A DNA stretch of 64,000 nucleotides from Streptomyces sp. Ag109_O5-1 (GCF_003814875.1 NZ_RKQF01000001.1:992001-1056000); one strand, 5' to 3'; shown: positions 16,377 through 25,547, numbered from the stretch's first letter. The notes: generated by a model not told the origin, from the sequence alone. Made by a program: numbers and translations.

Positions 16377-18310
16377 ACGTCACTGATGTACACACCGGTG
16401 TTGCCGTTGTCGTCGTCGGTCCTGGCCCACCAGACGTTGGTCCGTGTGCCGTGGGTGGCCCGGCGGCCCGCGTCGACCTGGCAGTAGAAGTCGTGGGCGC
16501 CCGGGTGGACTTTGCCGGCCTTCGTGCCGTCGGCGGTATAGGACTTGGCGGCGCTCTGCACCTGGCAGGTGTACGTGCCGGCGCCGGTGGACAGGCAGAC
16601 GGGGGTGGCAGTGGGCGTGGCCGTGGCGGCCGGCGTACCCGAGACGGTGGACGGGCTGGGACTGGAGGCCCTCCCCGGGGCCGAGGCGGAGGAGGAGGCC
16701 CTCGGTCCGCCGGCCTCGGGGGGCGTGGGGTCGCCGGTCGGAGCGGTGCTCGTCTCCTCGCCCTGTCCCACGGCATTCGCCTCGGCCGATTGCCCGGCCC
16801 CGGTGCCGCGGGCGCTCTCCGAGACGCCCGCCGGAGTCGAGGGAGCCGGGGCCGCGTCCGGCTTCGCCGGGTGGCCCTTGTCGTTCAGCAGGGCGACGGT
16901 CAGTCCGATCGTCGCAAGGACGACGCCGACGGCAACCGCGGCGAGCCGCCCGGCCTGGCGTCCGACGCGACGGGGGCGGGCCTCGGTGACTCTCGGCGGG
17001 CCGTCAGGATCACCGGGTCCGGGTTCGGTGCCTAAACCGTGGGCAGGCGCGGGACCGAACACCGGGCCGACTGTCTGGGCCTCCGCCACCTGGGCGAACA
17101 CCTGGCCGACCCCGGAAGGAGACCTCTCGACAGGCACCTCGGCGTGCCCCTCCGCAGGCACCTCACCGCGCCTCTCGACCGGCCCCTCGGCCAGCGCCTC
17201 GGCAGGCCGTCGGCGGGGGCCCTCGGCGGGCCCCTCGCCGGACAACGCGGCGGGCCCCTCGACAGGCCCGTTGAGCGGCTCCTCCGCGAGCTGCTCGGCA
17301 AGCTGTTCCGCGGACTCCTCGGCGAAGGCCTCCCGGCCGGGCCCCTCGGCGGATCCCTGGGCAGGTCCGGATCCCGGAACGACCACCCCGGGCACCCCGG
17401 GTTCGGGCGCCGCCCCAGCACGCTTTCGCAGAGTCGTCGTCGGCACGTCCGCGACCGGTTCCCGGGCCACGGCCCGCAGCAGCTCGCAGGCCTCCTCGGC
17501 CCCCGGCCGGGAGTCGGGCCGCTTGTCCATCAGGCGCTGGAGGACGGGGGCGAGCGAGCCGGCCCGGCGGGGCTCGGGGAGGGGCTCGTCGATGATCGCG
17601 GTGAGCGTCAAGAACGTGGACGTCCGGCGGAAGGGCGAGGCGCCCTCCACGGCCGCGTACAGGGCGGCGCCGAGCGCCCAGATGTCGGAGGCCGGGCCGG
17701 GGTCCGCGCCCCTGGCCCGCTCGGGGGCCAGGTAGTCGAGCGAGCCGACGAGTTCGCCGCTGTGGGTCAGATGGGTGGCGGCGCCGTCGCCGGGGTCGTC
17801 CATGGTGGCGATACCGAAGTCGGTGAGGACGACGCGGCCCGAGCGGTCCAGCAGGATGTTGCCGGGCTTGACATCGCGGTGCAGGACACCGACCCGGTGG
17901 GCCGCGGCCAGGGCCTCCATGACCTCGGCGCCGACCCGGGCCGCCTCCCGCGGGACGAGGGTGCCGCGCTCGCGCAGCACGTCGTCCAGGGAGGGGCCGT
18001 CGACCAGCTCCATGACGATGAGCGGCCTGCCCTCCACCTCGGCGATGTCGTGCACGACGATCACGCCGGGATGGCGCACCCGCGCGGCGGCCCGTGCCTC
18101 GCGCTGCATCCGCATCCGCAGATCGGCCAGTTCGGGTCCGGCGCTGTCCGTATAGGCACGCAGTTCCTTGACGGCTACCTCGCGGCCGAGGACCTCGTCG
18201 ACCGCCCGCCACACCACACCCATGCCCCCGCGCCCGAGCCGGGCCGTCACCCGGTATCTCCCGGCCAGCAGGCGACCGGTCCCGTCACCCTGTCCGTACG
18301 AACCCGACAC
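16322..18310 (-). CDS. Transmembrane Ser/Thr protein kinase with exported Cys-containing sensor
   Basis: A 662-residue Hanks-type kinase of the PknB class. The kinase domain spans about residues 18-300: glycine loop LGRGGMGVVW, Lys48, HRDVKPGN at 144-151 and DFG at 164-166. A linker rich in Pro, Glu, Gly and Ala with GPAEGP/VEGP motifs follows, then one membrane helix (~453-475), a Ser/Thr/Pro spacer and an outside domain with four Cys (572, 582, 610, 662). The last residue is Cys. GTG 18310 is the start, preceded by AGGAG. The exported domain (TYTCQVQS ... NVWWARTDDDNGN ... EPVPGLPVC) may sense a wall or redox cue. Overlaps the convergent upstream gene. Target unknown. Confidence 0.9.
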   Translation of the reverse strand: MSGSYGQGDGTGRLLAGRYRVTARLGRGGMGVVWRAVDEVLGREVAVKELRAYTDSAGPELADLRMRMQREARAAARVRHPGVIVVHDIAEVEGRPLIVMELVDGPSLDDVLRERGTLVPREAARVGAEVMEALAAAHRVGVLHRDVKPGNILLDRSGRVVLTDFGIATMDDPGDGAATHLTHSGELVGSLDYLAPERARGADPGPASDIWALGAALYAAVEGASPFRRTSTFLTLTAIIDEPLPEPRRAGSLAPVLQRLMDKRPDSRPGAEEACELLRAVAREPVADVPTTTLRKRAGAAPEPGVPGVVVPGSGPAQGSAEGPGREAFAEESAEQLAEQLAEEPLNGPVEGPAALSGEGPAEGPRRRPAEALAEGPVERRGEVPAEGHAEVPVERSPSGVGQVFAQVAEAQTVGPVFGPAPAHGLGTEPGPGDPDGPPRVTEARPRRVGRQAGRLAAVAVGVVLATIGLTVALLNDKGHPAKPDAAPAPSTPAGVSESARGTGAGQSAEANAVGQGEETSTAPTGDPTPPEAGGPRASSSASAPGRASSPSPSTVSGTPAATATPTATPVCLSTGAGTYTCQVQSAAKSYTADGTKAGKVHPGAHDFYCQVDAGRRATHGTRTNVWWARTDDDNGNTGVYISDVYIEGGDNDEPVPGLPVC

Positions 18311-18416
18311 CAAATCCCCGCTCCTGACACACATCTGCCAATGGCGCACCAGAGTACGGGTCGGTGACAGGGACGGTTCAAGTAGCCCGAGAAAGCTGTG
18401 ACTTGGCCGCGACGAG

Positions 18417-19721
18417 CTAGTTGCCGGAGGCCGTGAGGCCGCCGCGCCGAGGCGCCGCGAAGCCCTCCAGACCGGCCCGGGTCAGACCGGTCAGCCGGGC
18501 CACCTCGGGCATGTCGAGGGCGCCGCAGTCCAGGCCGCGCAGCAGATAGCCGCTGAGGGCCTTGGCCGTGGCGGGCTCGTCCATGACGTCACCGCCGGCC
18601 CGGTCGGCGTAGCGGGCAAGGCGGGCGGCCGCCTGCTCGAAACCCTCGCGGTAGAAGGCGAAGACGGCCGCGTAACGGGTCGGGATGTGGCCGGGGTGCA
18701 TGTCCCAGCCCTGGTAGTAGGCGCGGGCCAGGGCGCGACGGGTGAGGCCGTAGTGCAGCCGCCAGGCGTCGTGCACCTGGGCCGTCGGGCCGACCGGCAG
18801 CACGTTGGTGGAGCCGTCCGACACCCGTACACCGGTGCCCGCGGCGGCGACCTGCATGACCGCCTTGGCATGGTCGGCGGCCGGGTGGTCGCTCGACTGG
18901 TAGGCGGCGGAGACACCGAGGCAGGCGCTGTAGTCGAAGGTGCCGTAGTGCAGTCCGGTGGCGCGGCCCTCGGCGGCCTGGATCATCCGGGCGACGGTGG
19001 CGGTGCCGTCGGTGGCGAGGACGGCCTGGCTGGTCTCGATCTGGATCTCGAACCCGATCCGGCCGGGCACCAGGCCGTGCGCCTTCTCGAAAGCCTCCAG
19101 GAGCCGCACGAAGGCGCTCACCTGCTCGGGGTAGGTCACCTTCGGCAGGGTCAGCGCCAGTCCGTCGGGCAGTCCGCCGTTGGCCATCAGCCCGGTGAGG
19201 AAGATGTCGAGGGTGCGGATGCCCCGGTCGCGCACCGCGGCCTCCATGCACTTCATCCGGATGCCCATGTACGGCGCCGCCGTACCGGTCGCGTAGGCCT
19301 CGGCGATCAGCCGCGCCGCGCGGGCGGCGGTCTCGTCCTCCTCGGCGTCGGGGCGGGGGCCGTAGCCGTCCTCGAAGTCGACGCGCAGGTCTTCGATCGG
19401 CTCGCGCTCCAGTTTGGCGCGGACGCGGGAGTGGACGGGTTCGGCGAGGTCGTCGGGCAGGCCGAGGACGGCGGCGAAGGAGGCGGCGTCGGGGGCGTGT
19501 TCGTCGAGGGCGGCGAGGGCCCGGTCACCCCAGGAGCGGACGGTGTCGGCGGCGAAGGCGTCGCCGGGGACGTAGACGGTGTGGACGGGCTGACGGGTGC
19601 CGGGGTCGCCCGGGTAGCGGCGTTCCAGCTCGGCGTCGACCGGGGCGAGGGAGGCGCTGATCTCCTCGCTGACGGCACCGGCGAGGCTCGTCGCCACCTT
19701 CTCCTGCTGGCCCTGACCCAT
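18417..19721 (-). CDS. DUF6986 / HpcH-HpaI aldolase-like protein
   Basis: A 434-residue protein related to the HpcH/HpaI aldolase and citrate lyase beta superfamily (GIRMKCMEAA ... VGFEIQIETSQAV ... GTFDYSACLG), matching the Streptomyces DUF6986 proteins. These probably form or cleave C-C bonds with a pyruvate-like partner, but the reaction is not established. AGGAGG stands 8 nt before ATG 19721. An IclR-like operator motif lies 30-46 bp upstream, and a closely similar motif occurs before the purine permease gene at 40815, so it may belong to purine/allantoin breakdown. Monocistronic. Confidence 0.75.
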   Translation of the reverse strand: MGQGQQEKVATSLAGAVSEEISASLAPVDAELERRYPGDPGTRQPVHTVYVPGDAFAADTVRSWGDRALAALDEHAPDAASFAAVLGLPDDLAEPVHSRVRAKLEREPIEDLRVDFEDGYGPRPDAEEDETAARAARLIAEAYATGTAAPYMGIRMKCMEAAVRDRGIRTLDIFLTGLMANGGLPDGLALTLPKVTYPEQVSAFVRLLEAFEKAHGLVPGRIGFEIQIETSQAVLATDGTATVARMIQAAEGRATGLHYGTFDYSACLGVSAAYQSSDHPAADHAKAVMQVAAAGTGVRVSDGSTNVLPVGPTAQVHDAWRLHYGLTRRALARAYYQGWDMHPGHIPTRYAAVFAFYREGFEQAAARLARYADRAGGDVMDEPATAKALSGYLLRGLDCGALDMPEVARLTGLTRAGLEGFAAPRRGGLTASGN

Positions 19722-19737
19722 CCCAGACCCTCCTGTT

Positions 19738-19768
19738 TTCCACTGTACGGAATCAACAATCCGTTGAA
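19738..19768. promoter_or_regulatory. Operator-like elements upstream of DUF6986
   Basis: Two overlapping signals precede the DUF6986 start. TTCC-N7-GGAA occupies 19738-19752. The 17-bp ATCAACAATCCGTTGAA occupies 19752-19768 and has the form ATCAACA-N3-CGTTGAA. The second is very similar to the sequence at 40747-40763 upstream of the NCS2 permease. IclR-family regulators bind this kind of dyad; regulator not identified. Confidence 0.55.
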
Positions 19769-19931
19769 TGAAGTTATCCGGGCATCTTCGGGACGGTCAA
19801 CACCATGTCCACGGGACGACACGCCCCCATCTGGGCATGTTCACGTTCATCACACACCGGGGTAGCACACTCTCTGCGCAGGACTCGCCTCCCGCACGAC
19901 TCGTCCGGCCGTCGCCACCGAAGGAGCCTCC

Positions 19932-20879
19932 GTGCCGAACCAGCGCCGAGTCACCCGCCGTCTGGGCCTGCAGGTCCTCCTGGCCGCGGCGGTCACCGTG
20001 CCCCTCTCCAGCGCCATCTCCGTCTCGTCCGCCTCCTCCACCCCGTCCGCCACCCTGCGGGCCGGCCGGGCGGCCCCCTCGGCCCCGCCGCGTAGGGCGC
20101 CCCGGCTCGACGTCATGACCTACAACCTGCGGTACGCGAGCACCGCCGAACCCAACAGCTGGAGCGACCGCAGACCCGTGATGCGCGAACTGCTGCGCCG
20201 CGCGCACCCCCAGGTCATCGGCACCCAGGAGGGCCTCTACCAGCAACTGCTCGACATCGAGGCCGACCTCGGACCGCACTACGACTGGATCGGCACCGGC
20301 CGCGAGGGCGGCAGCCGGGACGAGTCCACCGCCATCTACTACGACGTCCGGCGCCTGGCCCCGGTCGAGCACTACACCTTCTGGCTCTCCGACACCCCGG
20401 AGGTCATCCGCTCCAACACCTGGCACGCCGCCTTCCCGCGCATCGTCACCTGGGTCCGCTTCCGCGATCTCGCCGACGACGGCCGGGAGTTCTACGTCGC
20501 CAACACCCACTTCGACCAGCGGAGCCAGTACGCGCGCGAGCGCAGCGCCAGCCTGCTCACCCAGCGGATCGCCGAGTTCGACCCCGCGCTGCCGGTCGTG
20601 GTGACCGGCGACTTCAACGCCGCCGCGCACAAGAACGCGGCCTACACCACACTGGTGGGCTCGGGTCTCGTCGACGCCTGGGACGCGGCGGAGCGTCGCA
20701 GCACTCTGTACGCGACGTTCCACGGCTTCCACCGGCTCAAGCGCAACGGCGACCGTATCGACTGGATCCTGACCTCGCCGGGGGTGACCACACATCAGGC
20801 GACCATCGACACCTTCTCGACGCATGGTCAGTTCCCGAGCGACCACCTGCCCGTGCAGGTCTCCCTCAGCCTGCGCTGA
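19932..20879 (+). CDS. Secreted endonuclease/exonuclease/phosphatase-family hydrolase
   Basis: A 315-residue protein with an Arg-rich N-terminus and signal peptide, then an EEP fold. The markers are [10 protein letters not shown] with Asn, GTQEGL with Glu, NTHFD, TGDFNA (Asp/Asn), DRIDWIL and FPSDHLPV with the catalytic Asp-His. This full set fits a metal-dependent phosphodiesterase, closest in style to secreted DNase/sphingomyelinase-like members. Start GTG 19932 follows GGAG by 5 nt. Followed by a perfect 14-bp terminator shared with convergent etfA. Substrate unassigned. Confidence 0.88.
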   Translation: MPNQRRVTRRLGLQVLLAAAVTVPLSSAISVSSASSTPSATLRAGRAAPSAPPRRAPRLDVMTYNLRYASTAEPNSWSDRRPVMRELLRRAHPQVIGTQEGLYQQLLDIEADLGPHYDWIGTGREGGSRDESTAIYYDVRRLAPVEHYTFWLSDTPEVIRSNTWHAAFPRIVTWVRFRDLADDGREFYVANTHFDQRSQYARERSASLLTQRIAEFDPALPVVVTGDFNAAAHKNAAYTTLVGSGLVDAWDAAERRSTLYATFHGFHRLKRNGDRIDWILTSPGVTTHQATIDTFSTHGQFPSDHLPVQVSLSLR

Positions 20880-20902
20880 CACGCGCCGGCGCCGACACGG
20901 CA

Positions 20903-20936
20903 AGGCCCCCGTGACCGGTGTCGGTCACGGGGGCCT
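20903..20936. terminator. Bidirectional terminator
   Basis: AGGCCCCCGTGACC at 20903-20916 pairs perfectly with GGTCACGGGGGCCT at 20923-20936 (14-bp stem, 6-nt loop), between two convergent stops. Confidence 0.9.
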
Positions 20937-20954
20937 CGGGCAGCCGGGCGGCGA

Positions 20955-21917
20955 TCAGCCCTTGCGGGCCTTGACCTCGTCGGTGAGCTGCGGGACGACG
21001 TCGAAGAGGTCGCCGACCACACCGAAGTCGACCAGCTCGAAGATCGGGGCCTCGGCGTCCTTGTTGACCGCCACGATCGTCTTCGAGGTCTGCATGCCCG
21101 CGCGGTGCTGGATCGCGCCGGAGATGCCATTGGCGATGTACAGCTGCGGGGAGACGGACTTGCCGGTCTGGCCCACCTGGTTGGTGTGCGGGTACCAGCC
21201 CGCGTCCACCGCGGCACGCGAGGCGCCGACGGCCGCACCGAGGGAGTCGGCGAGGGCCTCGATGATCGCGAAGTTCTCGGCGCCGTTGACGCCACGGCCG
21301 CCGGAGACCACGATCGCGGCCTCGGTCAGCTCCGGGCGGCCCGTGGACTCACGGGCGGTGCGGGCGGTGACCTTCGTGCCGGTCGCCGCGGCCGAGAAGG
21401 TCACGGCGAGCGCCTCGACCGCACCGGCGGCCGCGGCGGCCTCCACGGCAGCCGAGTTGGGCTTGACCGTGATGACCGGGGTGCCCTTGGACACGCGGGA
21501 CTTGGTGGTGAAGGACGCGGCGAACACCGACTGCGTGGCCACCGGGCCCTCGTCCCCGGCCTCCAGGTCGACGGCATCGGTGATGATGCCGGAACCGATG
21601 CGCAGCGCCAGACGGGCGGCGATCTCCTTGCCCTCGGCGGAGGAGGGGACCAGCACGGCGGCCGGGGAGACGGCCTCGACGGCGGCCTGCAGTGCGTCGA
21701 CCTTCGGCACGACCAGGTAGTCGGCGTACTCGGACGCGTCGTGGGTGAGGACCTTCACCGCGCCGTGCTCGGCGAGCGCGGCGGCGGTGTCGGCGGCGCC
21801 GTTGCCCAGCGCGACGGCGACGGGCTCGCCGATGCGGCGGGCCAGCGTCAGCAGCTCCAGGGTGGGCTTGCGGACGGCACCGTCCACGTGGTCGACGTAG
21901 ACGAGGACTTCAGCCAT
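20955..21917 (-). CDS. etfA: Electron transfer flavoprotein alpha subunit
   Basis: A 320-residue EtfA. The C-terminal FAD domain has the diagnostic run [19 protein letters not shown] followed by [10 protein letters not shown]. It pairs with EtfB (next gene upstream) and carries electrons from acyl-CoA dehydrogenases and similar flavoenzymes to the quinone pool. The start is ATG 21917 with GGAGAG 7 nt before. It follows etfB by 52 nt, so one transcript is expected. An AidB-like acyl-CoA dehydrogenase gene lies at 46 kb in this window and could be a donor. Confidence 0.96.
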   Translation of the reverse strand: MAEVLVYVDHVDGAVRKPTLELLTLARRIGEPVAVALGNGAADTAAALAEHGAVKVLTHDASEYADYLVVPKVDALQAAVEAVSPAAVLVPSSAEGKEIAARLALRIGSGIITDAVDLEAGDEGPVATQSVFAASFTTKSRVSKGTPVITVKPNSAAVEAAAAAGAVEALAVTFSAAATGTKVTARTARESTGRPELTEAAIVVSGGRGVNGAENFAIIEALADSLGAAVGASRAAVDAGWYPHTNQVGQTGKSVSPQLYIANGISGAIQHRAGMQTSKTIVAVNKDAEAPIFELVDFGVVGDLFDVVPQLTDEVKARKG

Positions 21918-21969
21918 GGGATTGCTCTCCTGCTTGGAAAAGTTGAGGGGCGGTCGGCGACTGCTGGGC

Positions 21970-22758
21970 TCAGATGAACTTCTGGCCCGCGAGGAACTCA
22001 GCGAGCTGCTTGCCGCCCTCGCCCTCGTCCTTGACGATCGTGCCGGCCGTACGGGCCGGACGCGCCGCGGCGTCCTCGACCTTGGTCCAGGCGCCCTCCA
22101 GGCCGACCTCCTCCGCCTCGATGTCGAGGTCGGACAGGTCCCAGGACTCCACCGGCTTCTTCTTGGCCGCCATGATGCCCTTGAAGGACGGGTAACGGGC
22201 CTCACCCGACTGGTCGGTCACGGAGACCACGGCCGGCAGGGAGGCCTCCAGCTGCTCGCTGGCGGCGTCGCCGTCACGGCGGCCCTTGACGGTGCCGTCC
22301 TCGACCGAGACCTCGGAGAGCAGGGTGACCTGCGGGATGCCCAGACGCTCGGCCAGCAGGGCCGGGACCACACCGGCGGTGCCGTCGGTGGAGGCCATGC
22401 CGGAGACGACCAGGTCGAAGCCGGCCTTCTCGATCGCCTTCGCCAGCACCAGCGAGGTGCCGATGGCGTCGGTGCCGTGCAGGTCGTCGTCCTCGACGTG
22501 GATCGCCTTGTCCGCGCCCATCGACAGCGCCTTGCGCAGCGCGTCCTTTGCGTCCTCGGGACCGACGGTCAGCACGGTGACCTCGACGTCGTCGTCCGAG
22601 TTCTCCGAGATCTGCAGCGCCTGTTCGACCGCGTACTCGTCCAGCTCGGAGAGCAGACCGTCCACGTCGTCACGGTCGACGGTCAGGTCATCGGCGAAGT
22701 GCCGGTCGCCAGTGGCGTCGGGCACGTACTTGACAGTGACAACGATCCTCAGGCTCAC
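21970..22758 (-). CDS. etfB: Electron transfer flavoprotein beta subunit
   Basis: A 262-residue EtfB beginning SLRIVVTVKYVPDA and containing the nucleotide-binding region VVPALLAERLGIPQVT. GTG 22758 is the start, with AGGAGA 6 nt upstream; the frame upstream is not EtfB-like. First gene of etfBA. A candidate promoter, TTGCTT-N17-TGTACT on the minus strand, lies in the 218-bp gap upstream, next to an AAGCGCTT palindrome. Confidence 0.96.
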   Translation of the reverse strand: MSLRIVVTVKYVPDATGDRHFADDLTVDRDDVDGLLSELDEYAVEQALQISENSDDDVEVTVLTVGPEDAKDALRKALSMGADKAIHVEDDDLHGTDAIGTSLVLAKAIEKAGFDLVVSGMASTDGTAGVVPALLAERLGIPQVTLLSEVSVEDGTVKGRRDGDAASEQLEASLPAVVSVTDQSGEARYPSFKGIMAAKKKPVESWDLSDLDIEAEEVGLEGAWTKVEDAAARPARTAGTIVKDEGEGGKQLAEFLAGQKFI

Positions 22759-22976
22759 GCCGGCTCTCCTACTGCATCGTCTTTTCTGGGCTGCCTCTTG
22801 CAGGCAGCATAGGCGCCTCAAGCGGCTCATCCCGGTCGGGGCGGCCGCGCGCTCCGAACGAAATATTACTCACCAGTACAGCCAGTTCGTGCCCGCTAAG
22901 CAAGCGCTTTGAACTGTGACCTTCGCAACGCAGCGTAACCGGAACTCGACGCGTTCGCAGAACGAGGGGCGCGTGA

Positions 22977-23486
22977 TCAATCCCGCAGGCCGTTGAACCC
23001 GCCCTGGTGGTAGAGGAGCGGCCGGCCGGCGCCGGAGGGGTCGCCGAGGACGACCTCGGCCAGCACGATGCGGTGGTCCCCGGCGGGGACGCGTGCGACG
23101 ACCCGGCACACCAGCCAGACCAGCACGTCGTCGAGGACCGGGACGCCCGCATGGCCTTCGCGCCAGTCGGTGGGGGCCCCGAAGCGGTCGGCGCCGCTGC
23201 GCGCAAAGGTGGCCGCGAGCTCGGCCTGGTGCTCGCCGAGGATGTGGACGCCGATGTGCTCGGCGGTCGATATCGCGGGCCAGCTGGAGGCACCCGTGCC
23301 GACACCGAAGGAGAGCATCGGGGGCTCGGCGGAGACGGAGGTCAGAGAGGTGGCGGTGAAGCCGACCGGGCCGTCGGCGCCGCGCGCGGTGATCACCGCG
23401 ACGCCGGCCGCGTGCCGCCGGAAGGCGGAGCGGAGCAGTTCGGGAGAGGCGAGCTGAGTGGTGCCGAGGCCGGGCGTGGCCGTCAT
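22977..23486 (-). CDS. Flavin reductase-family protein
   Basis: A 169-residue flavin reductase of the FMN-binding split-barrel type, with the family run GVAVITARGADGPVGFTATSLTSVS at the N-terminus. It reduces FMN or FAD with NAD(P)H, often for a partner monooxygenase or to act on sulfur compounds. GAAGGA lies 7 nt before ATG 23486. It sits 45 nt downstream of a 26-codon leader peptide with a Cys near its end, so it is probably regulated by cysteine supply. No monooxygenase is adjacent. Confidence 0.88.
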   Translation of the reverse strand: MTATPGLGTTQLASPELLRSAFRRHAAGVAVITARGADGPVGFTATSLTSVSAEPPMLSFGVGTGASSWPAISTAEHIGVHILGEHQAELAATFARSGADRFGAPTDWREGHAGVPVLDDVLVWLVCRVVARVPAGDHRIVLAEVVLGDPSGAGRPLLYHQGGFNGLRD

Positions 23487-23530
23487 GGAGTTGTCCTTCT
23501 GCGGGAGGCGGTCTTCGGGTCCGGGGCTGC

Positions 23531-23611
23531 TCAGCGACCCGGACAGCGCGCGCTCGCGGTGCGGGCCAGGTCCACGTGGACCCGCCCGAAGAGAAGGAGT
23601 TCATGAGGCAT
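23531..23611 (-). CDS. Putative Cys-containing leader peptide (26 aa)
   Basis: The minus-strand frame 23611-23531 encodes a 26-residue peptide, MPHELLLF then GRVHVDLARTASARCPGR. It resembles the short leader peptides of Streptomyces sulfur operons, which share an HVDL motif, an Arg/Ser/Ala stretch and a Cys close to the C-terminus. Ribosome stalling at Cys could modulate the flavin reductase gene 45 nt downstream. No strong ribosome site precedes it, so translation would be leaderless or weak. Assignment rests on the motif and position. Confidence 0.6.
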   Translation of the reverse strand: MPHELLLFGRVHVDLARTASARCPGR

Positions 23612-23694
23612 ACGGTCAGGCTGACGATAGGTGGTGCGCCCAGTCAAGTACGTTCCGGCATATGGGAGATGGCTCACCGTCATTGACACAGCCG

Positions 23695-24108
23695 TCAAAC
23701 CGCCTCTCCCAGCGCCGCGATGACGTCCGCCTTGCGGGGCTGCCCGGTGGCGCGGCGCACCACCCTGCCGTCGGCGTCGAGCACCAGCACGGTGGGCGTC
23801 TTGAGGATCTCCAGTTCGCGGACGAGCTCCAGACGGGCCTCCGCGTCGATCTCGACATGGGTCACGCCGGGGACCATCCCGGCAACCTCGGCCAGTACCC
23901 GCCGGGTGGCCCGGCAGGGCGCGCAGAAGGCGCTGGAGAACTGCACCAGTGTGGCCCGTTCGCCCAGTTCGCCGCCGAGTTCGGCTGCCCCGAGCCGCTT
24001 GCCGTCGTCCCGCCCGCGCACCCGTACCCTCCCGCTCCGCCGCTTGTGCAGCACTCCGTAGACGCTCGCCGCCGCGAACACCGCCACGCACACCACCAGT
24101 CCGGTCAT
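23695..24108 (-). CDS. Thioredoxin-like protein with N-terminal membrane anchor
   Basis: A 137-residue protein: an N-terminal hydrophobic helix (about 1-20), a short basic patch (KRRSGRVRVRGR), then a thioredoxin fold with FCAPC at 61-65 (CxxC active site) and KTPTVLV with the cis-Pro. It is oriented as a tail-in membrane protein. It would be a membrane-attached disulfide reductant or peroxidase partner. Divergent from the DUF4395 gene 106 bp away, which carries a second CxxC, so the two may act together. Start at ATG 24108; GTG 24111 is a possible alternative. Confidence 0.8.
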   Translation of the reverse strand: MTGLVVCVAVFAAASVYGVLHKRRSGRVRVRGRDDGKRLGAAELGGELGERATLVQFSSAFCAPCRATRRVLAEVAGMVPGVTHVEIDAEARLELVRELEILKTPTVLVLDADGRVVRRATGQPRKADVIAALGEAV

Positions 24109-24214
24109 CACCCGCCCAAGCTTCCATGAGGCAGCCCGCCGCCCCGGCAAGCGTTCACGAGACTGCAAAGATTCCCGACTCCCCTGCCGGGCTTCGGGGC
24201 GGAATCCTTGGTTC

Positions 24215-24631
24215 ATGGACATCGACGCACGTGGGCCGCGATTCGCGGCGGCCGTGACGACGGTCGTACTGGCCGCCGCGCTCATCACCCGGAGCCCCTG
24301 GCTCCTCGCCTGGCAGACACTCGTGTTCGCGTTCGGTGCGGCCGCGGGTGTGAGCCGTTCGCCGTACGGCTGGCTGTTCCGGACCGCCGTACGGCCCCGC
24401 CTCGCTCCCCCGACGGAGTTCGAGCCACCGGAACCCCCGCGGTTCGCCCAGGCCGTGGGACTGGTGTTCGCGGGACTGGGGCTGGTCGGGTTCACGCTGG
24501 GTCCCGGATGGCTGGGCCTCGCGGCGACGGGGCTCGCGCTCGCCGCGGCGTTCCTCAACTCCGCGTTCGGGTACTGCCTGGGGTGCGAGATGTTCCTGCT
24601 CCTACGGCGACTGGCGGTACGCGCGGAGTAA
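24215..24631 (+). CDS. DUF4395 membrane protein
   Basis: A 138-residue protein with four hydrophobic segments and the characteristic CLGCEMF at 121-127, a CxxC near the last helix that marks DUF4395. The role is not established; the placement opposite a thioredoxin-like gene and the CxxC suggest electron or sulfur transfer at the membrane. Members of this family are commonly found beside thioredoxin or sulfurtransferase genes. No strong ribosome site precedes the ATG. Confidence 0.82.
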   Translation: MDIDARGPRFAAAVTTVVLAAALITRSPWLLAWQTLVFAFGAAAGVSRSPYGWLFRTAVRPRLAPPTEFEPPEPPRFAQAVGLVFAGLGLVGFTLGPGWLGLAATGLALAAAFLNSAFGYCLGCEMFLLLRRLAVRAE

Positions 24632-24751
24632 AGGCGGGTTAAAAATCCGAGGTGGATCATGGGACGACGTGACGAGGATCTCGCCACACCGGGGCACCAG
24701 GGCTGGCTCCCCGTCCGTTCTTCGGGCACGATCTGCGAGACGCCGTAAACC

Positions 24752-24763
24752 TACGGCTGCGTA
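24752..24763. promoter_or_regulatory. Possible operator before the acyltransferase gene
   Basis: TACGGCTGCGTA has TACG and CGTA arms and is flanked by further CGTAA words at 24744-24748 and 24760-24764. Such TACG/CGTA clusters occur near lipid genes of actinomycetes. The match is short and this is only a candidate. Confidence 0.3.
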
Positions 24764-24818
24764 ACTTTCCCGCCGGGAGCCCCTTTCCCAGGCAGAGCAG
24801 AAAGGGTCCGCCCCGCCC

Positions 24819-25547
24819 ATGGCCGAGTTGGTCTACCGTCCCGTCATCGGTTTCGCCAAGACACTGTTCAAGGTCTGGGACCTGAAGATCGACTGCCAGG
24901 GGTCGGAGAACATCCCCCGCTCGGGCGGTGCCGTGCTGGTGAGCAATCACATCAGCTACCTGGACTTCGTCTTCGACGGTCTGGCGGCGCTTCCGCAGAA
25001 GCGCCTGGTGCGGTTCATGGCGAAGGAGTCGGTGTTCCGGCACCGAATCTCCGGTCCGCTGATGCGCGGGATGAAGCACATCCCGGTGGACCGCGCGCAG
25101 GGCGAGACGGCGTACCAGCACGCGCTGGACTCGCTGAGGTCGGGTGAGATCGTGGGCGTCTTCCCGGAGGCCACGATCTCCCAGTCGTTCACGCTGAAGA
25201 GCTTCAAGTCGGGCGCCGCGCGCCTCGCCCAGGAGGCCGGCGTCCCGCTGATCCCGATGGCGCTGTGGGGCACCCAGCGCATCTGGACCAAGGGCCAGCC
25301 GCGCAACTTCAAGCGCAACCACCTCCCCATCACCATCCGGGTCGGCGAGCCGGTCGAGGCACCCCGCGACCAGTACGCGGGAGCCATCACCCGTCGGCTG
25401 CGCGAGCGGGTGCAGGATCTCCTGGACGCCGCCCAGCGCGCCTACCCGGCCCGCCCGAAGGACACGACGGACACCTGGTGGCTTCCCGCCCACCTGGGCG
25501 GTACCGCGCCCACGCAGGAGCAGCTGAAGGCGGCCGAGGCCATCTGA
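24819..25547 (+). CDS. 1-acylglycerol-3-phosphate acyltransferase-like protein
   Basis: A 242-residue PlsC-family protein. The HX4D motif is NHISYLD (His44, Asp49). Motif III reads FPEATIS (115-121) instead of the usual FPEGTRS, so the Gly and Arg of the acyl-acceptor binding block are replaced. The downstream LKSFKSGAARLA is well conserved. It would transfer an acyl group to a lysophospholipid-type acceptor at the membrane. AAAGGG lies 11 nt before ATG. A TACG/CGTA-containing element sits upstream. Confidence 0.85.
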   Translation: MAELVYRPVIGFAKTLFKVWDLKIDCQGSENIPRSGGAVLVSNHISYLDFVFDGLAALPQKRLVRFMAKESVFRHRISGPLMRGMKHIPVDRAQGETAYQHALDSLRSGEIVGVFPEATISQSFTLKSFKSGAARLAQEAGVPLIPMALWGTQRIWTKGQPRNFKRNHLPITIRVGEPVEAPRDQYAGAITRRLRERVQDLLDAAQRAYPARPKDTTDTWWLPAHLGGTAPTQEQLKAAEAI

